Positions 1 to 5,726 of a DNA stretch of 10,983 bases are shown here, piece after piece. The position numbers and the translations under genes are program-made. A model generated the notes under the pieces. The model was not told where the DNA came from. It did not search any database and was given only the letters and a program-made list of their open reading frames with translations. Numbering within the stretch: the first letter of the stretch is position 1; each line of letters starts with the position of its first letter. Source of the stretch: Pseudomonadota bacterium (GTDB lineage: Bacteria; Pseudomonadota; Alphaproteobacteria; Acetobacterales; Acetobacteraceae); NCBI GenBank assembly GCA_021841985.1, contig JAKCCP010000409.1, positions 1 through 10,983 of the forward strand. Direction: 5' to 3'.

Positions 1-1130
1 CCCGGGTTCGCGCCGGCCCGACCGCTGTCCGCCAGCTCGCCGATTGGGGGGCGGAGGTGATCAAGGTCGAGGCGCCTTCCGCCGAGGAGGGTCTCGGCGG
101 CGGCCGCGAGGGGGCGGATTTCCAGAATCTGCACCGCAACAAACGGGCGATCACCCTCGATCTCAAGCAGCCGGAGGGGGTCGCGCTGCTCAAGCGCCTG
201 GTCGCCGGCGCCGATGTCCTGGTCGAGAATTACCGCCCCGACGTGAAACGCCGCCTCGGCATCGATTATCCGGCGCTCCGCGAGGTCAATCCGCGCCTGG
301 TCTATGCCAGCATCTCCGGCTTCGGCCAGGATGGCCCCTACGCCGCCCGCCCCGGTTTCGACCAGATCGCGCAGGGGATGGGCGGGCTGATGTCGATCAC
401 CGGCCGCCCCGGCGAGGGGCCGATGCGGGTCGGCATCCCGGTCGCCGATCTCACCGCCGGCATTTTCTGCGCCATGGGCATCCTGATCGCGCTGCTCGAG
501 CGCGAGGACTCCGGGCTCGGCCAATATGTCGAATCCTCGCTGCTCGCGGCAGAGATCGCCATGCTCGATTTCCAGGCGGCGCGCTGGCTGATCGAGCACG
601 ACGTGCCCGGCCAGGCCGGCAACAACCACCCGACCACGGTGCCGACCGGGGTGTTCAAAACCGCCGACGGGCACATCAACATCGCGGTTGCCGGCAATGC
701 CATCTATCGCCGCTTCTGTGCCGCGCTCGGCGCCGAGCATCTGGCGACCGACGCCAAATTCGCGACCGGTGCGGCGCGCCTCGCCCATCGCGACGAGATG
801 AACGCGGCGATCGAGGCGATCACCGTAACCCGCCCCTCGGCGGCCTGGATCGCGGCGCTGAACGACGCCGGCGTGCCGGCCGGGCCGATCTATCGGATCG
901 ACGAGGTCTTCGCCGACCCGCAGGTCCGCCATCTCGGCATCGCCGCGCCGATCACACATCCCAAGCGCGGGCGGATGGAGCTGGTCGGCCAGGCGGTGTC
1001 GCTTTCCCGCACCAACTGGGCATTGCGGCGTGCGACCCCGGAGATGGGCGAGCATACCGAAATGGTGCTCGGCGAACTCGGCCTCGATGCCGGCGAGATC
1101 GCCGCCTTGCGGGCGAAAAAAGTGATCTGA
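1..1130 (+). CDS. CaiB/BaiF-type (class III) CoA-transferase, 5'-partial
   Basis: Class III CoA-transferases move coenzyme A between carboxylic acids in the cytoplasm; the substrates of this one cannot be told. The reading frame is open from base 3 and enters mid-protein with RVRAGPTAVRQLADWGAEVI then KVEAP, the usual N-terminal signature of the family, so the true start lies left of the window and the GTG at 57 is internal. Further family signatures are NLHRNKRAITLDLKQPEG, VENYRPDV, SISGFGQDGPY, GFDQIAQGMGGLMSITG and NNHPTTVPTGVF. About 375 residues are visible, and family members are about 380-430 long, so only a few N-terminal residues are missing. The stretch where the catalytic Asp normally sits reads VESSLLAAE (528-554), with Ala at the expected position by eye. 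The gene converges on the minus-strand gene, with only 7 bp between the two stops. The family call is firm; the substrate is unknown. Confidence 0.93.
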   Translation, partial: RVRAGPTAVRQLADWGAEVIKVEAPSAEEGLGGGREGADFQNLHRNKRAITLDLKQPEGVALLKRLVAGADVLVENYRPDVKRRLGIDYPALREVNPRLVYASISGFGQDGPYAARPGFDQIAQGMGGLMSITGRPGEGPMRVGIPVADLTAGIFCAMGILIALLEREDSGLGQYVESSLLAAEIAMLDFQAARWLIEHDVPGQAGNNHPTTVPTGVFKTADGHINIAVAGNAIYRRFCAALGAEHLATDAKFATGAARLAHRDEMNAAIEAITVTRPSAAWIAALNDAGVPAGPIYRIDEVFADPQVRHLGIAAPITHPKRGRMELVGQAVSLSRTNWALRRATPEMGEHTEMVLGELGLDAGEIAALRAKKVI

Positions 1131-1137
1131 CGCGGCC

Positions 1138-1653
1138 TCACGCCTCGGGCATCTCGGCGCCCGCCGGCGGGATGCCCCATTCCGCCTCATGGCGCGCGCG
1201 CGCGGCGCGCAATTCGCCGTCGCGCCGCTTGGCCGTCGCCTCAAGGGCGAGATAGACGCAGATCGGCGCCACCTCGGCGATCAGCCATCCCGCCGCCGTC
1301 GCCGCCCAGGCGAGGCCGACGGTCAAGACATCGGAGAGCAAATCGAGACTGTTCTCCATCGTCAGACCGTGGTCCCAGAGATGCCAGGCCGGCGAGACGC
1401 TGGCCGCGGCGCCGCACAGCAGCATGGTGCGCGCCACCGGCTTGCCCGGCATGCGGTCGATCAGCAAGACGCATAGCCCGGGCAAAAGCAAGGCGCCGAG
1501 CAGCACCGCGAGCGGCGTCGCCAGCGTCGCCAGCGCGCCGCAGGCGAGCCCTTGCAGCCAGACCAGCGAGCGCCCCGGCTTCGCGGCCCGTCGCGCGGCC
1601 GATCGCGCGGCCGATCGCGCGACCGCTGGGCCAGCACCTGAAGCGGCTTTCAT
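1138..1653 (-). CDS. Small multi-spanning membrane protein of unknown function, coupled to the pseudokinase gene
   Basis: I do not recognise a named family in these 171 residues. The N-terminus (about 1-30) is basic and Ala/Arg-rich and contains a repeated RSAA unit. Hydrophobic stretches follow at about 31-65, 72-90 and 110-138, long enough for three or four membrane spans. The charged C-terminal tail (about 140-171) looks cytoplasmic or amphipathic. The start is set by its overlap with the upstream gene: the ATG at 1653 overlaps the stop of the kinase-like gene in an ATGA, so the two are almost certainly co-transcribed and translationally coupled. As that partner ends in a membrane anchor, the two products may form a complex in the inner membrane; this is inference. 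The gene is last on its transcript and faces the CoA-transferase gene tail to tail. Confidence 0.75.
   Translation of the reverse strand: MKAASGAGPAVARSAARSAARRAAKPGRSLVWLQGLACGALATLATPLAVLLGALLLPGLCVLLIDRMPGKPVARTMLLCGAAASVSPAWHLWDHGLTMENSLDLLSDVLTVGLAWAATAAGWLIAEVAPICVYLALEATAKRRDGELRAARARHEAEWGIPPAGAEMPEA
1589..1624 (-). repeat. Three tandem 12-bp repeats inside the membrane-protein gene
   Basis: On the plus strand three near-identical 12-mers follow one another: cgtcgcgcggcc, gatcgcgcggcc and gatcgcgcgacc. The period is a multiple of three, so each unit adds four residues (RSAA-like) to the basic N-terminal region without changing frame. This looks like slippage-prone low-complexity coding DNA rather than a regulatory element. 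Confidence 0.75.
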
Positions 1654-3674
1654 CCGAACACCAGCCAGCCGACGCTCGCCGCCAGCGCCAGCATGCCGCT
1701 GCCGAGGGCGATCTCATGGCCGATATGGGTCGCGCGGCGGCGGCGCTCGGCGGAAGCGGTGCGCAAGGCCGCGCGCTCGGCATCGATCTTGGCGACGGCG
1801 GCGAGGGCCTGCTTCAGCCCCTGGGCATCGGCGGCCAGCGCATGACGATCGTCGAACAAAGCGAGCATCGGCAGCAATTGCCCGGCCTGGGCCAGGCGGC
1901 GGAGCTGCGTCAGGGTTTCGGCGCGGCGGGCGCGGTTGTGCCAGCGCTCGATCAGCGGCTCGGCGCGCTCGACGAGCCAGGCGGCGAGGCCCGGAAGGGG
2001 CGTGGGAAACGCCGCCTGCAACCGCGAGAGCGCGCGGAGACTCGCGAGCTGCGGCTCCCCGCCCGCCGAATCTCCGGCAAAAGCGCCGAGATCGCCGCCG
2101 AGCCGGCCATCCTGATGGGCGGCGATGAAGGCGGCGATATGGCCGTCCACCGGCTCGCCGCGCCGCCGCTCGGCCTGCTGCGAGACCGCTTCCAGCGCCG
2201 GCAGGAGATCGGCGAGCCGCGCGACCCAGCTTCCGGCGAGCAGCGGGCTGGCACAGGGTTGCAACGGGTTGAGGGCGTAGCAGATCCGCGCGAGGCCGCC
2301 GCCGAGGCCGCGGATGCGCTGCCACATGCGGTGATGCTGCGCGGTCTGCCTGAGCGCCGTCACGTCGCAGAGTTCGGGGCGCATCAGCGCCCAGCCGGCG
2401 ACCGCCTCGGCGGCGACGAGATCGTCGATCTTGGCGGCCAGCTCGCTGTTTTCCTGCAAGCCCTCGGCGAGCGCGCCGCCGAGCCCGTCCGGCCAGAGGG
2501 CGACGCCGCGCCAGCAGAGCGGCGCCAGCGGATCGAGGATCGCGATCAGGCGCATCGCCATCGTCGCGTCGGCCCGGGAATCCTCGGGCGGAAATTCGCT
2601 CCGCTGGCGCACGACGTCATCCGCCCGCCCCGCCAGCACGGCATCGCCGAGGCTCCGGCGCAGCCAATGGTCGAGATAATGGCTGCGCACCAGATGCACC
2701 GCCTCCTCCGGCCGGCGGGCGAGGGCATAGGCGAGGGAGCGCGCGTCCCAGATCGGCTGGTCGGCGATCTTCAAGGCGCGCTGCGCCCGCCGCCCGGGCC
2801 GCGCCGCCAGCCTGCGCGCTCGCGCCGCCGAGGGATCGAGATAGAGCTGCGGCGGCGGGCGATGCACCGGATCCTCGGCCAGCATGCCGCGCAGAAGATC
2901 GGCGATCATCGCCGGCAACCGGGCCTCGCCGACCAGGGCGGCATAGCTCCCGAGATCGAGCTTGCGCCGGATGATGGCGGTGTCATCCAGCCCGGCGAGC
3001 GGAGGCCGCCCGAGGGCGAGGGTCAGCAAGGTGACGCCGAGGGCGTAGACATCGTCGGCGCCGCTGCCTTCGCCGCGGCCGGCGTGATGGCACATCGCGG
3101 CATAAGGCGGCTCGAACAGCGCCGGTTGCAGGCGCGCCGGCGGGCTGGCCCAGGCGGCGCCGAGGGTCACCGGCTCGCCGGCGCTGCCCTGGAAAATATT
3201 ATCCGGCCGAATGCCACGATGGGTGACGCCGCGCGTCGCCAGCGCATCGAGCACCATCGCCGCCGGGCGCAGCACGCAGTCGAGCAGCTCGCGCTCCCCC
3301 CAGACGCGGGGGGCCGCGGCGAGAGAGGGGCCGGGAGGCGCCCCGCAGATGACGAACCCGGCCTCGCTGCCCTCCGAGGTGAAGGCGATGCCGTGCGCGA
3401 GCGGCAGCAAGAGGCCGGGAATGGCGCTTTTGCTGAGGAGTTCGATGGCATGGACGCGGGCCGGGGCGCCCGGGCGGATCTGGAGCGCCATCAGCCCCGC
3501 CGCCGCGTTTTGTTGATCCCGCGCGACGAAGGCCATCACCCCGCCGCCGGCGCCGGCGAGGGGGGCCGCGAAATCCACCTGGTAGCGCCCGCCGATCAGC
3601 GCCGGCGTACCCCTTCCGCCCTCACGCATCGCCGGTTTTTCAGCAGATTTTTCCGCCATCACGCCCGTTCCCAT
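1650..3674 (-). CDS. Protein kinase-fold pseudokinase with C-terminal membrane anchor
   Basis: The N-terminal ~290 residues follow the order of a Ser/Thr kinase domain: a glycine-rich loop (LAGAGGG, about 39-45), the β3 strand, a catalytic-loop equivalent HRGIRPDNI (152-160), and the subdomain IX motif DDVYALGV (207-214). The catalytic positions are lost: the VAIK lysine is Gln (MALQ, 62-65), the HRD aspartate is Gly154, and the DFG region reads LGA (about 171-173). Asn159 is kept. By established rules for the fold it should be catalytically dead or very weak, so a binding or scaffolding role is inferred. Residues ~300-640 are an Ala/Leu/Arg-rich helical region with no motif I know. The last ~22 residues (SGMLALAASVGWLVFG) form one transmembrane segment, as in tail-anchored proteins. 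The start is uncertain: M1 (3674) and M6 (3659) both lack a strong Shine-Dalgarno. The gene is translationally coupled to the downstream membrane-protein gene. Confidence 0.85.
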   Translation of the reverse strand: MGTGVMAEKSAEKPAMREGGRGTPALIGGRYQVDFAAPLAGAGGGVMAFVARDQQNAAAGLMALQIRPGAPARVHAIELLSKSAIPGLLLPLAHGIAFTSEGSEAGFVICGAPPGPSLAAAPRVWGERELLDCVLRPAAMVLDALATRGVTHRGIRPDNIFQGSAGEPVTLGAAWASPPARLQPALFEPPYAAMCHHAGRGEGSGADDVYALGVTLLTLALGRPPLAGLDDTAIIRRKLDLGSYAALVGEARLPAMIADLLRGMLAEDPVHRPPPQLYLDPSAARARRLAARPGRRAQRALKIADQPIWDARSLAYALARRPEEAVHLVRSHYLDHWLRRSLGDAVLAGRADDVVRQRSEFPPEDSRADATMAMRLIAILDPLAPLCWRGVALWPDGLGGALAEGLQENSELAAKIDDLVAAEAVAGWALMRPELCDVTALRQTAQHHRMWQRIRGLGGGLARICYALNPLQPCASPLLAGSWVARLADLLPALEAVSQQAERRRGEPVDGHIAAFIAAHQDGRLGGDLGAFAGDSAGGEPQLASLRALSRLQAAFPTPLPGLAAWLVERAEPLIERWHNRARRAETLTQLRRLAQAGQLLPMLALFDDRHALAADAQGLKQALAAVAKIDAERAALRTASAERRRRATHIGHEIALGSGMLALAASVGWLVFG

Positions 3675-3696
3675 GGAAGCGGGCGATCATGCCGCG

Positions 3697-3717
3697 GGTA
3701 AGCTTACCAGACGGTAA
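3697..3717. promoter_or_regulatory. Candidate operator: overlapping TTACC/GGTAA inverted repeats
   Basis: Two palindromes share an arm in the 53-bp gap between the permease stop and the pseudokinase start. The first is GGTAAGCTTACC (3697-3708), a perfect 12-bp dyad. The second is TTACC-AGAC-GGTAA (3704-3717), a dyad with a 4-bp spacer. The order is therefore GGTAA, TTACC, GGTAA at short regular intervals, about 23-43 bp before the pseudokinase start. A TACC-n4-GGTA core resembles operators bound by TetR-family repressors, but no such regulator lies in the window, so the binding protein is unknown. There is no T-run after the dyads that would suggest a terminator. Confidence 0.45.
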
Positions 3718-3727
3718 AAACGCCGCG

Positions 3728-4594
3728 CTATTCCGCCGCCGCGGGGCGCGGACGCGACGCGGGACGTGTCCCTGGACGTGTCCCTGGGCGTGTCCTGGGG
3801 CGCACCGCCCGCGCGAGGCCCCAGATGGTCGCCAGGGTCACGGCATAGACGAGGAGCTGCAACCCGTCGGGCTCGGCGGTATAGCCGACCAGGCTATGCG
3901 CGAGCCGGCCGGCGATCGACTCGTCGCTGAGCACTGCCGCGGAGTTCCACACCGGCGCGGACAGCGCATCCGCGAACCCCGCCTGCTGCAGGAACGCGAC
4001 CGCCTGCGCCGCCATGCCGGCCGCCATCAGCGTGATCAGCCCGCCGGTGAGCGAAAGCATGCGCCCGACCGGAATGACGATGAGGCCGCCATAGAGCAGC
4101 GCCGCGACGAGGCCGCCGGCGACGATGCCGAGCGCCCCGCCCGCCACCATCCCCCACCCCGAGGCGCCGCCCGAGAGCGCGATGCCGTAAAGGAACAGCA
4201 CCACCTCCGAGCCTTCGCGCAGCACCGCGATGGCGACGACTATCCCAAGCGCGGCGAGCGGCCGGCGCCCGTCGCTCACCGCGCCGCCGAGGGCACGCAT
4301 CTCCTGCGCGATGGCGCGGCCGTGGCTCGCCATCCAGATCGTGTGCCAGGCGAGCATCAGGGTCGCGATGGCGAGCACCGCGGCCTGGAAAACCTCCTGG
4401 CCATTGCCCGCGAACGCGGCGCCGAGGCGGCCGGCGCCGGCGGCGAGCAGACAGGCGCCGAACACCCCGGCGGCGATGCCGAGCAAGACCATCCGCCCGC
4501 GCCCCGCGACGCCCTTGGTCGCCGCCAGCACGATGCCGATGATCAGCCCGGCCTCGATGACCTCCCGAAACACGATCAGCAATGCGGCGAGCAT
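3728..4594 (-). CDS. efeU: FTR1/EfeU-family high-affinity iron permease
   Basis: Inner-membrane permease that takes up iron, working with a periplasmic donor. The 288-residue protein is built of about seven hydrophobic segments. It carries the two hallmark REXXE motifs of the FTR1/OFeT family: REVIE at 10-14 in the first span and REGSE at 126-130 in the fourth. In this family those glutamates bind iron during transport. The ATG at 4594 is supported by an AGGAAAG ribosome site (complement of 4601-4607) at good spacing and puts the first REXXE at the position usual for EfeU. The gene lies 42 bp downstream of the cupredoxin gene on the same strand and is probably co-transcribed with it from the Fur-box-like promoter. 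No EfeB-type peroxidase is present. The C-terminal tail (about 265-288) is an unusual Arg/Pro/Thr repeat, probably cytoplasmic. The family is firm; the symbol is by family only. Confidence 0.93.
   Translation of the reverse strand: MLAALLIVFREVIEAGLIIGIVLAATKGVAGRGRMVLLGIAAGVFGACLLAAGAGRLGAAFAGNGQEVFQAAVLAIATLMLAWHTIWMASHGRAIAQEMRALGGAVSDGRRPLAALGIVVAIAVLREGSEVVLFLYGIALSGGASGWGMVAGGALGIVAGGLVAALLYGGLIVIPVGRMLSLTGGLITLMAAGMAAQAVAFLQQAGFADALSAPVWNSAAVLSDESIAGRLAHSLVGYTAEPDGLQLLVYAVTLATIWGLARAVRPRTRPGTRPGTRPASRPRPAAAE
3762..3797 (-). repeat. 12-bp tandem repeat encoding the RPGT tail of the iron permease
   Basis: On the plus strand there are two identical units, ggacgtgtccct (3762-3773 and 3774-3785), followed by a diverged third, gggcgtgtcctg (3786-3797). 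In the permease frame they encode repeated RPGT-like tetrapeptides just before the stop. The period keeps frame, so copy number could vary without breaking the gene. Confidence 0.8.
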
Positions 4595-4600
4595 GGCGGT

Positions 4601-4607
4601 CTTTCCT
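4601..4607 (-). promoter_or_regulatory. Ribosome binding site of the FTR1 permease gene
   Basis: The minus strand reads AGGAAAG followed by six bases and the ATG at 4594. This is one of the clearest Shine-Dalgarno sequences in the window and fixes the permease start. Confidence 0.7.
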
Positions 4608-4636
4608 AAATTATCGCAATATCTTACAAGGCAATG

Positions 4637-4981
4637 CTATTGGGCTATGACAACCCCTTGGGCGGTTTTTTCGTGATATTCGCCCTCGAATTTATAGCGC
4701 CCGGGGGCGAGCGGGCGGAGATGGACGGTGCCAGAGGCGCCGCCGGCGATCACTTTTTCGACCTTGAGCGCCGAGGAATCGAATTCCTCCGCCGTCGCAT
4801 CCATGTTCTTGATGTGGATCGCGACCCGATGGCCGGCCGGGACGGTGATTTCGGCCGGAGAAAAGACATGGTCCTTGATCACCAGGTCGCGGCTCTCGGC
4901 GTCATCGGCGGCGACGATCGTTTGTCCGGCGCTGGCGGCGAGGAGCAGGGCGGCGAGGGCAAGCGGTAGTAGGATGCGCAT
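4637..4981 (-). CDS. Periplasmic EfeO-like cupredoxin-fold protein
   Basis: Likely periplasmic iron-handling partner of the FTR1 permease encoded just downstream. The 114-residue product has a signal peptide (about 1-24, MRILLPLALAALLLAASA), then one cupredoxin-like β-domain with the motifs IKDHVFSPAEITVPAG (35-50), EEFDSSALKVEKVI (65-78) and YHEKTAQGVVI (102-112). These match stand-alone relatives of the EfeO N-terminal cupredoxin domain. The mature part has no cysteine, so a classic type 1 copper site is not visible; acidic residues and His103 are possible ligands, by inference. A longer frame begins with GTG at 5038, but it would place the Fur-box-like dyad inside the coding region and delay the signal peptide by 19 residues, so ATG 4981 is preferred. 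The family is firm; the metal is not determined. Confidence 0.88.
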   Translation of the reverse strand: MRILLPLALAALLLAASAGQTIVAADDAESRDLVIKDHVFSPAEITVPAGHRVAIHIKNMDATAEEFDSSALKVEKVIAGGASGTVHLRPLAPGRYKFEGEYHEKTAQGVVIAQ

Positions 4982-5009
4982 CGGTCGGTTCGCCTTGTTC
5001 CGAAGTTTT

Positions 5010-5026
5010 ATGAGAGTTAGTCGCAT
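5010..5026. promoter_or_regulatory. Fur-box-like dyad upstream of the cupredoxin-FTR1 operon
   Basis: The plus strand carries ATGAGAGT-T-AGTCGCAT, an 8-1-8 imperfect palindrome in which six of eight positions pair. Read on the minus strand, ATGCGACTAACTCTCAT differs at three positions from ATGCGAATGATTCTCAT, a typical proteobacterial Fur-box form recalled from general knowledge. It lies 28-45 bp upstream of the cupredoxin start and overlaps a -10-like CATAAA (complement of 5007-5012), so a bound repressor would block the promoter. Presence of an iron-uptake pair directly downstream supports iron control. The same bases contain the best ATG for the divergent DUF3859 gene. Confidence 0.6.
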
Positions 5027-5657
5027 TTGCAGACACACCTATAGCCGCGCCGGCAGGCCGCGTCAACCGCCGCGCCGTCCCTCCCCTCCTCGCCCCTTTC
5101 TTGGCCCGATCGCGACCCTCGTTCTCATCGTCTCGCTGCTCGCGCCCCCTCTCGCATTCGCGGCCTGGGCCGATGACCCCGGGATTCGCATCCTCTCGGC
5201 GGGCATTTACCGCCCGGCGGCGGTCACCGGCGGCCTGCCGGCGGGGCTCCGCGACCAGACGCTGAGCGGCGTCGACCGCGTCACGCTCCCGACCCTGCTC
5301 GCCGCGACCGCGACCGTGCCGGCGGCGCCGTGCCGGAGTTTCGGGCTGATTTTCGCGCGCGCCGGCGCGGCCGCCGCGCCGCTCACCATCCGCGTGCGTC
5401 ATCCCCCGCTCCACCGCCCGGACGGCGCCGGCGGCAGCGTCGATATCTTCGAGATCCCGGCCGGGACCGGGCTCCGCTTCGTCGGCTTCACCTTCACCGA
5501 AGCCTGGGAGATGGTCGCCGGCGAGTGGGAGTTCACCCTCCTCGCCGGCGACCGCGAACTCGCCCGCCAGCGCTTCACCGTGCTGCCCGCGACCACGGCG
5601 ACCGGCTGCGGCGCCATGGTCTCGGACGCCCCGACGCCCGCGCGTCCGGCCGGCTGA
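5010..5657 (+). CDS. Secreted DUF3859 domain protein
   Basis: Exported protein of unknown function. After a long basic, proline-rich N-region (about 1-32) there is a hydrophobic signal segment (33-50, GPIATLVLIVSLLAPPLAFA) with a likely cleavage before AWADDPG. The mature part begins with IRILSAGIYR and ends with RFVGFTFTEAWEMVAGEWEF, then LLAGDRELARQRFTVL. This WE...GEW pattern and the closing strand are typical of DUF3859. Two cysteines in the mature part (in PCRSFG and TGCGAM) could form a disulfide. The start is uncertain: ATG 5010 is the last in-frame ATG before the signal segment but has a weak ribosome site and overlaps the Fur-box-like dyad; ATG 4974 is the next option upstream and would overlap the divergent cupredoxin gene. 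Its place next to iron-uptake genes may be coincidence. Confidence 0.78.
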   Translation: MRVSRICRHTYSRAGRPRQPPRRPSPPRPFLGPIATLVLIVSLLAPPLAFAAWADDPGIRILSAGIYRPAAVTGGLPAGLRDQTLSGVDRVTLPTLLAATATVPAAPCRSFGLIFARAGAAAAPLTIRVRHPPLHRPDGAGGSVDIFEIPAGTGLRFVGFTFTEAWEMVAGEWEFTLLAGDRELARQRFTVLPATTATGCGAMVSDAPTPARPAG

Positions 5658-5679
5658 ACCGTTTTTTTTACGAAACGGT
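5658..5679 (+). other. Inverted repeat just after the DUF3859 stop
   Basis: ACCGTTT (5658-5664) and AAACGGT (5673-5679) are perfect 7-bp arms around an 8-base T-rich loop, starting immediately after the stop codon. The T-run lies in the loop and the 3' arm rather than after the stem, so it is not a canonical intrinsic terminator. It could be a weak 3'-end or processing hairpin between this gene and the TPR gene. Confidence 0.4.
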
Positions 5680-5726
5680 GTGCGCCGCCTCTTTTGTTTG
5701 GCCGCGCGGCTTGGCATCCTCCGGTG

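Noticed and set aside
44..1255. A 403-codon plus-strand frame overlapping the CoA-transferase.
   Set aside because: Arg/Pro-rich shadow in another frame; the CoA-transferase frame carries the family motifs.
1716..3701. A 661-codon open frame on the plus strand.
   Set aside because: It is antisense to the pseudokinase gene, which has recognisable kinase motifs and a coupled downstream gene; the plus-strand product is low-complexity.
3697..3717. The GGTAA/TTACC palindromes as an intrinsic terminator of the iron operon.
   Set aside because: On the minus strand the first dyad has no loop and no T-run follows the stems, so an operator is the better reading.
4982..5038. GTG at 5038 as the cupredoxin start.
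   Set aside because: It would put the Fur-box-like dyad inside the gene and displace the signal peptide from the N-terminus.
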